A stretch of 49,473 nt of DNA, taken from Eggerthellaceae bacterium. GTDB taxonomy: Bacteria > Actinomycetota > Coriobacteriia > Coriobacteriales > Eggerthellaceae. The DNA is taken from the NCBI GenBank assembly GCA_009782605.1, contig WRIR01000018.1, forward strand, positions 1 to 49,473, read 5' to 3'. Of this stretch, positions 26,434 to 34,841 are shown in pieces. Within the stretch, counting starts at the first letter, position 1, and every line of letters starts with the position of its first letter. The notes beneath the pieces are model-generated. The model was not told where the DNA came from. It worked only from the letters and a program-made list of their open reading frames with translations, and made no database searches. A program made the translations under genes and the position numbers.

Positions 26434-26820
26434 ATGTCCCTCCCCGAGCTTGCCTACAACGAAAAAGGGCTCATCCCCTGCATCGTGCAGGACGCCAACA
26501 CGCGCGAGGTGCTCATGATGGCATGGATAAACGAGGAAGCCCTCCGGCTGACGCTCGACCAGAAGTCGATGCACTTCTGGTCACGCAGCAGGGGAGAGCT
26601 CTGGCACAAGGGCGCCACCAGTAAAAACACGCAAGAGCTCGTCGAGCTGCGTTACGACTGCGACGCCGACACCCTCCTTGCATTAGTAGCCCCCGCCGGC
26701 CCTGCCTGCCACACCGGCTCGACAAGCTGCTTCTTCAACACCCTGCCGTTCCCGACAAGCACGGACCCTGCACCCAACGGGGAAACTGCTGCAGCACCGA
26801 GAGAAGGTGAGGCTCCCTGA
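26434..26820 (+). CDS. hisI: Phosphoribosyl-AMP cyclohydrolase
   Basis: A 128-residue HisI without the HisE pyrophosphohydrolase domain. The zinc and magnesium site is [11 protein letters not shown] followed by [27 protein letters not shown] is the substrate-binding block. The start at 26434 has AAAGGAAC upstream. The last 20 residues are a Pro/Ala-rich tail. It ends the his operon, 14 bp from the convergent fdhD-like gene; hisE must lie elsewhere. Confidence 0.93.
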   Translation: MSLPELAYNEKGLIPCIVQDANTREVLMMAWINEEALRLTLDQKSMHFWSRSRGELWHKGATSKNTQELVELRYDCDADTLLALVAPAGPACHTGSTSCFFNTLPFPTSTDPAPNGETAAAPREGEAP

Positions 26821-26834
26821 GCCGGACATCCACC

Positions 26835-27665
26835 CTAGGGGGCGGTCACGCGTTCGGGGTGCGAATAGATATTGAAGCACCCCTCTTTTGCAAAGCCTAT
26901 TAAAGTGACACCATGTTTATCGGCCAGTTCAATGGATAGGTTTGTCGGAGCGCCAGGAGATATGATAACGGGGTATGCCGCCTTGATCGCCTTTATTATT
27001 ATTTCATAGGGCACTCGTCCGCTGAAAAGCAGCACGCTGTCGCGCACATCGTAATCATTGAGCACGCACCAACCCACCAGTTTATCCACAGCACTGTGCC
27101 TGCCGATATCCTCAAACCATGCTACAACTGAATTATCGTCAATCAAGGCAGCACTGTGCGTGCCCCCCGTCTGCTTGAACAAGAGGGAATCATGGTCGAG
27201 CATGGCGGCCATTGCGTTGACTTGCGAAGCCGACAATAGGAGCGATGAGACAACATCAGGGAGCTCAGAGCTATCCCGAAAATGCGGTTTCTTTTTCGCT
27301 GTCCTAAAACCTGCCGGTTCAAATGGGATTATCCTGTCCTTGTCTTGAATAGCTATTTGGTGTTTCAACAGGACGGAGACGAGGCCGTTTTGTCCGTCGA
27401 CATACATGCTGTCGATTTGTGATGCATCCGTGATAGCGCCCTTCAAGAACAGATACCCAACGGCCAACTCATCAATATCCCAAGGCGAACAGGTAAGCGT
27501 ATGGACATAGCGGCCATTGACCACAACGTTCATCTCAACTTCTTGGATAATCTCTCCGTGACTGTCGGAGACGTCCCCGTCTTTGAATCGCCCGATGGGG
27601 AGGGTCACATAACTATTTGCCTTTGAAAAACCTTTGGCAGACAGAACCAGGCCGCTCACGTTCAT
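26835..27665 (-). CDS. fdhD: FdhD-like molybdoenzyme sulfurtransferase homologue lacking CxxC
   Basis: A 276-residue FdhD-family protein. FdhD passes sulfur from a cysteine desulfurase to the molybdenum cofactor of formate dehydrogenases. The cofactor-binding motif TGGTHSAAL and the block GRHSAVDKLVGW are recognisable, as is SGRVPYEIIIKAI and LSIELADKHGVTLIGF. The segment that normally carries the CGxCG-type loop (about residues 110-130) reads GFRTAKKKPHFRDSSE and has no cysteine. It is the last gene of the molybdoenzyme operon and starts 3 bases after the chaperone gene stop. It may act only as a cofactor carrier or insertase for that enzyme. Confidence 0.85.
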   Translation of the reverse strand: MNVSGLVLSAKGFSKANSYVTLPIGRFKDGDVSDSHGEIIQEVEMNVVVNGRYVHTLTCSPWDIDELAVGYLFLKGAITDASQIDSMYVDGQNGLVSVLLKHQIAIQDKDRIIPFEPAGFRTAKKKPHFRDSSELPDVVSSLLLSASQVNAMAAMLDHDSLLFKQTGGTHSAALIDDNSVVAWFEDIGRHSAVDKLVGWCVLNDYDVRDSVLLFSGRVPYEIIIKAIKAAYPVIISPGAPTNLSIELADKHGVTLIGFAKEGCFNIYSHPERVTAP

Positions 27666-27668
27666 TGT

Positions 27669-28376
27669 TCACACCTGTTCTTGTTCCGAAAGAGCGCCTT
27701 CGTCGAATTCCTTTTCGAAGAATGCAATCGCAATCCTTGCGACAGTCTTATAGACGTCTTCTTTTGATTTTAGGATTACTTCTTCAAAAAAAGGGACAGC
27801 CCACTTCTTGAGATGCCGGTTGAAGAATATCTGGACAGTGTCTTCGATTTTCTGATAGGAGTCGGCATCGCCGCTCTCAGCACTGATGCCCTGGTTTTTC
27901 CTGAGTACCTGCATGAACTCGAATTCAACCCTCATGTGATCGGCATATTCGCTCGGCTGTATGGCCGACTCAAAGCCTGCCCGCTTATAGAGCGAGCCGA
28001 TTTCGTGCACGGTCCCCGAATGGGCCTGTACGGCAGGATCCCGCTCTTCTCCGCCCAAGAACCGGCTTTCATAGAGCGTCATTACACTGAACTGGGGGTT
28101 GGAGAACAGGTGGGTATAATCCCGTCGAACCGCGTGGAATAGCTTATCCCTCTCTTCGTCAGAGCTCGTCAGGAGTTCTGAGAACCCTCCTGTAAGAAGG
28201 CTGGCCTCAGTGTCGGCAAAACCGAGTTCGTGCAGGATAGACGCAATGTCGTCAGCAAACCTGCCGTCACATAACGCAGCAGCTAGTTCGGGCGTTGTCC
28301 TGTGCAGGAACTCGCCAAGTGCTTGGTACATATCCGACGACGCAAATAGTTCGCCTGATTCTTTAACAGTGTTCAC
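27669..28376 (-). CDS. TorD-like molybdoenzyme chaperone
   Basis: A 235-residue helical protein resembling the TorD/NarJ chaperones: RRDYTHLFSNPQF followed by LYESRFLGGEE, and the late block YADHMRVEFEFMQVL. The GTG at 28376 is chosen because AGAGGGG lies 6 bases upstream; a TTG at 28394 has no ribosome binding site. It lies between the Fe-S subunit gene and the fdhD-like gene and probably guards cofactor insertion and Tat export of the catalytic subunit at 29115-31841. Confidence 0.78.
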   Translation of the reverse strand: MNTVKESGELFASSDMYQALGEFLHRTTPELAAALCDGRFADDIASILHELGFADTEASLLTGGFSELLTSSDEERDKLFHAVRRDYTHLFSNPQFSVMTLYESRFLGGEERDPAVQAHSGTVHEIGSLYKRAGFESAIQPSEYADHMRVEFEFMQVLRKNQGISAESGDADSYQKIEDTVQIFFNRHLKKWAVPFFEEVILKSKEDVYKTVARIAIAFFEKEFDEGALSEQEQV

Positions 28377-28431
28377 GATAGCCCCTCTTCGCAAGATATG
28401 CTTTTCGCCTATCCCGGGTTACTTGCCGGCT

Positions 28432-28462
28432 GCGCCTCGTCCAAGCAGATGCAACGAGGCGC
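28432..28462 (-). other. Intercistronic 9-bp perfect hairpin
   Basis: GCGCCTCGT (28432-28440) and ACGAGGCGC (28454-28462) pair exactly across 13 bases, in the 118-bp gap between the Fe-S subunit and the chaperone. No T-tract follows in the direction of transcription, so it may protect the upstream mRNA or lower expression of the two downstream maturation genes rather than end transcription. Confidence 0.6.
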
Positions 28463-28494
28463 CTTTCTGCGATCAGGCAGGTGCCGGGCAAAAT

Positions 28495-29100
28495 CTAGTA
28501 GTATCGATTCGGCAGGTAGTAAACCGAAGGGTTCGTCCCCTCTTCGGGGAGCAGCTGGTAACCGCCCCCCTGCGCAATGATGCCTTGTAAATTGTCAAGG
28601 TCGTCGAAGGTCCTTGCTCCGGCCATGCAAGCTTGCACGCACGCAGGTTTCTCGCCGTTCTTCAAACGCCCATTGCCTTTACAGAAGTCGCACTTGTCGA
28701 CTTTTTCGACTGGCATACCTTGGTATACCAAGGCCTCATATTCGTTAAGTACTGAACCAAAGTAGCCGTCCTCATTCTCGCGATAGCTGAGAGCGTCATA
28801 AGGACAGGCAAGCATACAGGTCTTGCATCCGATGCATTCCGCTTTGTCAATAGTGACGATGCCGTCTTCGTCTTTTTGCATGGCAGCTGTCGGGCACTGC
28901 TCGACGCACGGGGCGTTTTCGCAATGGTTGCACAGAACGGGAACGCTGGTGATTCGCACAGTCGGGTACGTGCCTTCTTGTTTTTTGAGCACATTTGCCC
29001 GCAGGTTTCCTGGCGGTGTCCCGTTGGCAGCCTTGCAGCTCAAGGTGCACCCGTGGCACCCGATACACTTCTTCAGGTCGATAACCATTCCATAACCCAT
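28495..29100 (-). CDS. 4Fe-4S electron-transfer subunit of the second molybdoenzyme
   Basis: A 201-residue ferredoxin-like subunit with four Cys clusters: CIGCHGCTLSCK, CNHCENAPCVEQCP, CIGCKTCMLACP and CDFC...CVQAC, typical of the DmsB/PhsB/NrfC group. The ATG at 29100 (MGYGMVIDLKKC) is chosen because family sequence begins there and AAGGGGG lies upstream. It lies 14 bp after the catalytic subunit gene and would feed it electrons. Unlike the other operon, no membrane quinol subunit follows. Confidence 0.9.
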   Translation of the reverse strand: MGYGMVIDLKKCIGCHGCTLSCKAANGTPPGNLRANVLKKQEGTYPTVRITSVPVLCNHCENAPCVEQCPTAAMQKDEDGIVTIDKAECIGCKTCMLACPYDALSYRENEDGYFGSVLNEYEALVYQGMPVEKVDKCDFCKGNGRLKNGEKPACVQACMAGARTFDDLDNLQGIIAQGGGYQLLPEEGTNPSVYYLPNRYY

Positions 29101-29114
29101 GTTGACCAGCCCCC

Positions 29115-31841
29115 TTACGCTAACTCGACTTTGACACGCACGCATTGGTCGAACGCCATGCTCACGTGGTCAAACCGGCTTGGATCTGTGCCCGGGATGA
29201 GGTGGTTTACCGCAACACCTTTGCCTTGGGAAATCGTCGTGTACTTCGATTGCATGTTCCAGTGCCCGCCAAGGACAGAGATACATTCTGGATGGATGGT
29301 TTCAGAGATAACCACCTTGCCTTCCACAGAAGCACCCTGCCTGTTGACAAGGCGTACCGAGTTGCCGCTGGAGAAGCCCTTTGACCGGGCAGTCGCGCTG
29401 TTCATCTCTATCGCGAAGCCGACGGGATCCTGTTCGTTCAGGTCGTTGATCCAGGCATTCTGGACCGACCATGCATCCACGTTTACGGCGTTCGTCCAAT
29501 AAATCGGCAACAGGTCGAAGTCCGGGTCGTCTACCTCGTGGTCGACGCAAGGCATCCATTCCGGCAGGGGAACGTAGTCTTGCGTTTCCCACGGAATGTC
29601 GAGTTCTGCAACCTTCGCTTCGACCTTGTCTTTCGCCTCAAGCATGAAATCCCAGTAGAGCGGGACCTTTCCTGGGGCATCCCCAGCCCAGATATACACT
29701 TCATCTACCTTGCGTGGGTGTGTGTAGGGGCCGTTTTGCTTAAACCATTCCAGGTCATGCTCATCGTCGACAACGGACCGGTAAACCGAGTCGCAGAATG
29801 CCTCAGGGTCGAGCTTTTGGTCGAGCGGAATGGAATTCTCTTCCTTGACATGGAACATATAGTTCAAGGTCCCAATGAAAGGCCCGTTGATTCCCGCACG
29901 GTCGGCGATTTCCGCACACATCGCCAGCCCGCCCATGGCTCCTCCGAGCGGCTCGATAACAGGCTGCCGGAGGTTGACGGACCACGGTACTCCCATGCCG
30001 CCGATGGTGCGGTGTCCGCAGAACGAATGCGGGAGGGGATCGAGCCGTTCCAGATAGCTTGCCTCCGGGATAACCAGGTCGGCAAAATATGTCGAGGAAT
30101 TCAGGTAGATGTCAACATTCACGACATACTCATAAGCCTTCAAGACTTCGGCTTGCTCGTCGTGGTTGCCCCAAAAGGTCAAAGGACTCGAGGCGAGGTT
30201 TATGAGCATACGCGCTGGCTCGGTATGGTAGATCTCGGGGTGTGCCTGGGATATCATATAGAAATGCGCATCCAGGCCGAGGCCCAAGGGTTGAAGCTCG
30301 ACCATGCCGTTCGATTGGGGGGTGAAGTCTCCCTCTTTGATAACTTGATAGTAGGAGGCCGACTCTTTTGGTCCAAGGAACATAAGGACATGGTCGGTGA
30401 AGCCGTCGTCCGGCCAAATCTCCGGCCGCCATTGTATGAAGTCGCTGTCGTCTGTCCAACCGTTGCACGCAGGGGCATATCCGATAAACCCGCCAACACT
30501 GTTGCATGAGCCAACGAGCACGTTCAGCTGCATGAGGCTCCATTGGGTCAAGAAGGCATGCTTGTGGCGCGAGATGCCGGAGAACAGGTCAACGCAAACC
30601 GGGCGATAGGGCATGCTGACGCCCTCGATGTCGATGGTCTCGCCAATGCGGGCTGCCTCCCCGAACTCCTTTGCGACCTTGCGTACGGTATCCGCAGGAA
30701 CCGTCGTGATGGTTTCCTGGTATTCGGGAGTGTACTTCTTGAGATGCTCCTTATACAGCGAGAAGCCGGTGGTGACGGTCTTCCCCTCGTACTCGAAGGT
30801 GCCTTCCAGGAAGGGGTCCGCCGCCTCGTCGTATGGCTTCACAACATTGTCGGAGTCCATGTACAAGGCCTTGTCCGAGTCGGCTGCCCGTACGATCCTG
30901 TTCGTGGCAACATCAACCAGGGCAGGCCCGTTCGTGCGGTTTTTCAGGTAGTCATAATCAATAAGCTCCAGCTCATTGACAAGGACATGTGACATAGACA
31001 GAGCGAATGCAGCATCGGTGCCTGGACGAATCGGAACCCAGAGGTCGGCCTTTTCTCCGCTCGCGCTCATGTGGGGGTCGACGCTTACCAGCTTCATCCC
31101 GTCCGCGCGCCTCTGGGCAAATAAAGCTGCGGTCATGTTGAGTCCATGCCGTGTCGCAGTACCTGCCTGTGTACCGAACTGAAGCAGGTAATCGCAATAC
31201 CGGTAGTCGGGCATTCCGTTGCCGGTCGATGTAAAGATATCGTAGGCAGTATGGATGCCAGCGCCGCATATGTCGGGCTGTGACCCTTCGGTGGCACCAA
31301 GGGGGTTTAACAAGGCCCGGAAGATATAGCTTGTCGGTAAGGCAGTGATCAGTTGGTGTCGGGCTATCTTCCCGCCTGAGTCTCGTATGCCTGCCATTTT
31401 TTCCAGCAGGATATCGAAGGCCTCGTCATAGGAGACCTCTTCCCATTGGGGATCCTCGTTCAATCCCTTGTTCGGGTTTGTCCTTATAAGGGGTTGCTTT
31501 ACTCGGTCTGGATCATAAAGCAGCATGATCCCTGCTGCCCCCTTTGCGCAAATGCGCCCTCCGCCGATAGGGCTGCGGCTGTCGCCCTTTACGTCAACGA
31601 CCACCCCGTCTACCACATTCACAAGAATTGCACATGCGTTGAAGCACATATTGCAGCATGTGGGTATCCATTCCCCTGCAGTGCTTGTAGTGCCTCCGAG
31701 CCCGCTTTCTTCTGGTTGGTTGTTTTCTGGCTGGTTGATGCACCCCACCATGCCTGTGCCGACAAAGCCCATCGAAACAGCTGCGGCACTCGCTCCGATG
31801 ATGAATTTCCGCCTACTGAGAGGCGTTTCGCTTTTTCTCAT
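29115..31841 (-). CDS. Tat-exported molybdopterin oxidoreductase catalytic subunit
   Basis: A 908-residue DMSO reductase superfamily protein. LSRRKFIIGASA (residues 8-19) is a Tat signal and MVGC (Cys34) a lipobox, so it is probably a lipid-anchored exported enzyme. The [4Fe-4S] site is CCNMCFNAC (62-70) with Cys98 (RICAKG). PDICGAGIH (about 189-197) lies where the molybdenum ligand is expected, making Cys192 the likely ligand. GGAGG precedes the start. The operon order is catalytic subunit, Fe-S subunit, chaperone, FdhD-like. The Cys-ligand, anchorless type includes polysulfide/thiosulfate reductase relatives and the catechol dehydroxylases of gut Eggerthellaceae; the substrate cannot be called from sequence. 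Confidence 0.88.
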   Translation of the reverse strand: MRKSETPLSRRKFIIGASAAAVSMGFVGTGMVGCINQPENNQPEESGLGGTTSTAGEWIPTCCNMCFNACAILVNVVDGVVVDVKGDSRSPIGGGRICAKGAAGIMLLYDPDRVKQPLIRTNPNKGLNEDPQWEEVSYDEAFDILLEKMAGIRDSGGKIARHQLITALPTSYIFRALLNPLGATEGSQPDICGAGIHTAYDIFTSTGNGMPDYRYCDYLLQFGTQAGTATRHGLNMTAALFAQRRADGMKLVSVDPHMSASGEKADLWVPIRPGTDAAFALSMSHVLVNELELIDYDYLKNRTNGPALVDVATNRIVRAADSDKALYMDSDNVVKPYDEAADPFLEGTFEYEGKTVTTGFSLYKEHLKKYTPEYQETITTVPADTVRKVAKEFGEAARIGETIDIEGVSMPYRPVCVDLFSGISRHKHAFLTQWSLMQLNVLVGSCNSVGGFIGYAPACNGWTDDSDFIQWRPEIWPDDGFTDHVLMFLGPKESASYYQVIKEGDFTPQSNGMVELQPLGLGLDAHFYMISQAHPEIYHTEPARMLINLASSPLTFWGNHDEQAEVLKAYEYVVNVDIYLNSSTYFADLVIPEASYLERLDPLPHSFCGHRTIGGMGVPWSVNLRQPVIEPLGGAMGGLAMCAEIADRAGINGPFIGTLNYMFHVKEENSIPLDQKLDPEAFCDSVYRSVVDDEHDLEWFKQNGPYTHPRKVDEVYIWAGDAPGKVPLYWDFMLEAKDKVEAKVAELDIPWETQDYVPLPEWMPCVDHEVDDPDFDLLPIYWTNAVNVDAWSVQNAWINDLNEQDPVGFAIEMNSATARSKGFSSGNSVRLVNRQGASVEGKVVISETIHPECISVLGGHWNMQSKYTTISQGKGVAVNHLIPGTDPSRFDHVSMAFDQCVRVKVELA

Positions 31842-32346
31842 GTTAACATTTCCTCCAATCTTAACAATGAAAACTAGTGTGCCTGTATTTTCTTGGCTTA
31901 AGAAAATCTATAGTAGCTTCCCTTCTCTCCCCTTTTCTCCCTCGTTTTCTGCTCCTTCCGTTCTCCTTTGTCGCCTCCTAAACCACAAAGGCGGCGACAA
32001 GCAACTTCCTTCCAAGGTTTACCTGCCCCATATCAACAGAACCATTGCCGTCTGGGTCTGGATACCGGCCTGCCGGTGGGTTTTGCGTGTTCAAAAGAAC
32101 ATCCTTTCTCTGGGGCTCGGTTGTCAGTATAGCCGATTGCCAACCAAATCGTCAGTACAACAAGGAGCCCTCTTGCGATTATCTTGCCGTTATGGCAGAA
32201 TAGCCCCTTGAAAGGGCCGTAATCATGCGCTAGTATGTTTTCGTTCCTTTTAACCTCCTATGAAAGAGCCGGTTAGAAATCCCAAAAATGCATCTGTGCA
32301 CAAAAACGTATATGCGTAGCCCCGACAAGCCTGCAAGGAGGATTAG
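31842..32346. promoter_or_regulatory. Divergent control region between the molybdoenzyme operon and transaldolase
   Basis: This 505-bp AT-rich gap has no supported gene. It holds TTTTCTT-GGCTT-AAGAAAA (31888-31906), an inverted repeat about 47 bases before the molybdoenzyme start, overlapping a minus-strand TATAGA (31907-31912). CCTTTGT (31965-31971) pairs with ACAAAGG and TTGTCGCC (31968-31975) with GGCGACAA (31993-32000), two alternative stems. ACCGGC-CT-GCCGGT (32064-32077) is followed by GGGTTTT. Confidence 0.55.
32208..32236 (+). promoter_or_regulatory. Promoter of the transaldolase-rho unit
   Basis: TTGAAA (32208-32213), a 17-base spacer and TAGTAT (32231-32236) match the vegetative consensus, 110 bases before the GTG start at 32347. 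Confidence 0.55.
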
Positions 32347-33027
32347 GTGAAGTTTTTTTTAGACACCGCTGATTTGGACGAGATAGCCGAAGCAGCCAGC
32401 TGGGGCGCCTTAGCGGGCGTCACCACGAACCCCACGCTGTATGCCCGCATCGGGGGCCGCCTCGCCGACTTCCACAACCACATCACGCGGATATGCGCGC
32501 TCGTCGAAGGCCCTGTCTCGGCGGAAAGCGTGGCCATGACCCGCGACGAGATCGTCCGCGACGGGCGCGTGCTTGCCGCCCTGGCCCCGAACGTCGTCGT
32601 CAAGGTGCCGGCGATGGTCGAAGGCCTCGCGGCGACCAAGGTCCTGGCAGCCGAGGGCATTGCCGTCAACATGACGCTGTGCTTCACGGTCCCCCAGGCC
32701 ATCTTAGCCGCCCGTGCGGGCGCCCGTTACATCAGCCCCTTCGTCGGCCGTTTCGACGACATCTCCGAAGACGGGCTCGACCAGCTGGGCGACGTGGTCA
32801 CGGCGATCGGCAACTACGACTTTACCGAAAGCACCGCAGGCGGCGAGCAGATAGAGGTCATTGCGGCCTCCATCAGGAGCGCCAACCACGTCACGCAGGC
32901 CGCCCTCCTGGGCGCCGACATTGCGACGGTCCCCTTTGACGTGCTGAAGAAGATGGTTTCCCATCCGCTGACTGACCGCGGACTGGAATCCTTTGTAAAA
33001 GACTGGGAGAAAGTACAAAACGCATGA
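32347..33027 (+). CDS. tal: Transaldolase, short TalC/FSA-like type
   Basis: A 226-residue transaldolase of the small decameric type. MKFFLDTADLDEIAEA and GVTTNPTL are the family opening, VVVKVPAM carries the Schiff-base lysine, and GARYISPFVGRFDD is the phosphate-binding region. The start is GTG with AAGGAGG 5 bases upstream. It would interconvert sedoheptulose-7-P and fructose-6-P in the non-oxidative pentose phosphate pathway; fructose-6-phosphate aldolase activity is the alternative. It overlaps rho by 4 bases (ATGA). Confidence 0.92.
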   Translation: MKFFLDTADLDEIAEAASWGALAGVTTNPTLYARIGGRLADFHNHITRICALVEGPVSAESVAMTRDEIVRDGRVLAALAPNVVVKVPAMVEGLAATKVLAAEGIAVNMTLCFTVPQAILAARAGARYISPFVGRFDDISEDGLDQLGDVVTAIGNYDFTESTAGGEQIEVIAASIRSANHVTQAALLGADIATVPFDVLKKMVSHPLTDRGLESFVKDWEKVQNA

Positions 33028-34784
33028 GTGAAAACGAGAAAACTGAACGTGCATCAACGGAACCGGCCGAAAACGCCGCCCTTTTCGGAGAGGCCCCGTC
33101 GCCGGGCTATACGCGCCGCGCGCGCAGGCCGGCTGTGACGGTGGGCCCTTCTGCCCCGGCCCCTTCCGAAAGGAAGGCCCCGGCCTCACATTCTGCCGAC
33201 CAGTCGTCCGACGCCTCGGCCGACACGTCTGACGCCCCGGCTGCAAAGCCCGAGGCCCCGGCCGCCCCGGCCCCTGACGCCGGCACGGGCGAGCCTGCGG
33301 CCCCCTCCGCGCCCGCCGACGCCCCCAAGCAGCAAGGCGCCAAGGGCCAGGCCGGCCAAAACGGCAAGGCCAGCCAGAAGGCGGCCAACAAGCAGAGCAG
33401 CAACAAGCAGAACAGCAACGGCGCCAACGGTGCCAACAACGGCCAGCGGCGCCAACGGCGCCAGCACTCCGGCCCGGGCCGCAACGAGGCGGCCGTCCCC
33501 CAGACGACCCTCGAAGACCTGCAGCAGCTCAAGGTCACCGAGCTGCGGGCGAAGGCCGAAGAGCTCGGTGTCGACACGGCCGGCCTCAAAAAGGCCGAGC
33601 TGGTCGAAAAGGTCTTCGAGGCAAGCGTAAAGGCAGAGGGCTTCATCAACGTCGAGGGCATCCTCGACATCCTCGCCGACGGCTACGGGTTCCTGCGCAC
33701 CCAGGGCTACCTCCCGAGCGAGACCGACGCCTACGTCGGGCTCTCGACCATCAGGCGCAACAACCTCCGGAAGGGCGACTATGTGACCGGCCAGGTACGG
33801 CCCCCTCGCGAGAACGAGAAGTACGCGGCGGTGCAGAAGGTCCTTTCGGTGAACGGCATCAAGGCGGAAAGCTCCGAGAAGCGCGTCCGCTTTGCCGACC
33901 TGACGCCGGTCTACCCCGACGAGCGCCTGTGGATGGAGCACGGCAGGAACACCATCACCGCGCGCGTTATCGACCTCGCGGCCCCCATCGGCAAGGGCCA
34001 GCGCGGCCTTATCGTGTCCCCGCCCAAGGCGGGCAAGACCACCATCCTCAAGGACATTGCCGCCTCCATCTCGGCGAACAACCCCGAGGTGCACCTCATG
34101 TGCCTGCTGGTGGACGAGCGTCCCGAAGAGGTCACCGACATGGAGCGCTCCATCAAAGGCGAGGTCATATCCTCGACCTTCGACATGCCGAGCGAGAACC
34201 ACATCGCGGTGGCGGAGCTCGTGATCGAGCGGGCGAAGCGCCTCGTCGAAAGTGGGAAGGACGTCGTCATCCTGCTCGACTCGCTCACCCGCCTCGCACG
34301 CGCCTACAACCTGGCACAGCCGGCGTCGGGCCGCATCCTCTCGGGCGGCGTCGACTCCACGGCGCTCTACCCGCCGAAGCGCTTCCTCGGCGCTGCCCGC
34401 AACATCGAGGGCGGCGGCTCCCTGACAATCCTGGCCTCGGCGCTCATCGACACCGGGTCGAAGATGGACGAGGTCATCTTCGAGGAGTTCAAGGGCACGG
34501 GCAACATGGAGCTCAAGCTTGACCGGAACCTCTCTGACCGCAGGATATTCCCGGCAATCGACCCGGTCGCCTCGGGCACGCGCCGCGAGGACCTGCTGCT
34601 CGACCCGCAAGAGGCGCCGCTCATCTGGGCCGTGCGCCGTATCCTTGCGAACCTGAACAACCCCGAGCGTGCGATGGACATGCTCATCAAGTCGCTCAAG
34701 CAGACGAACAACAACCAGGAATTCCTCATCAAGACGGCGAAGAAGGCACAGCAGAGCAAGTCGACCGAGAACTTCGAGTTTTAA
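33024..34784 (+). CDS. rho: Transcription termination factor Rho
   Basis: A 586-residue Rho. The C-terminal 400 residues hold the Rho N-domain (LKVTELRAKAEELGVDTAGL), the cold-shock-like RNA-binding domain (GYGFLRTQGYLPSETDAYVG), Walker A PPKAGKTT, Walker B VVILLDSLTRLARAYN and the R-loop GGGSLTILASALIDTGS. The first about 160 residues are a disordered insert rich in Ala, Pro, Lys, Gln and Asn (for example KQSSNKQNSNGANGANNG), ending in an Arg-rich patch, as in several high-GC actinobacteria. The ATG overlaps the transaldolase stop, so the two are cotranscribed. Confidence 0.95.
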   Translation: MSENEKTERASTEPAENAALFGEAPSPGYTRRARRPAVTVGPSAPAPSERKAPASHSADQSSDASADTSDAPAAKPEAPAAPAPDAGTGEPAAPSAPADAPKQQGAKGQAGQNGKASQKAANKQSSNKQNSNGANGANNGQRRQRRQHSGPGRNEAAVPQTTLEDLQQLKVTELRAKAEELGVDTAGLKKAELVEKVFEASVKAEGFINVEGILDILADGYGFLRTQGYLPSETDAYVGLSTIRRNNLRKGDYVTGQVRPPRENEKYAAVQKVLSVNGIKAESSEKRVRFADLTPVYPDERLWMEHGRNTITARVIDLAAPIGKGQRGLIVSPPKAGKTTILKDIAASISANNPEVHLMCLLVDERPEEVTDMERSIKGEVISSTFDMPSENHIAVAELVIERAKRLVESGKDVVILLDSLTRLARAYNLAQPASGRILSGGVDSTALYPPKRFLGAARNIEGGGSLTILASALIDTGSKMDEVIFEEFKGTGNMELKLDRNLSDRRIFPAIDPVASGTRREDLLLDPQEAPLIWAVRRILANLNNPERAMDMLIKSLKQTNNNQEFLIKTAKKAQQSKSTENFEF

Positions 34785-34841
34785 GAGAAGCCGGACAAGG
34801 CCCGCTCGTTACCGGTGCCCTACCAACGAGGAGAACATGAT

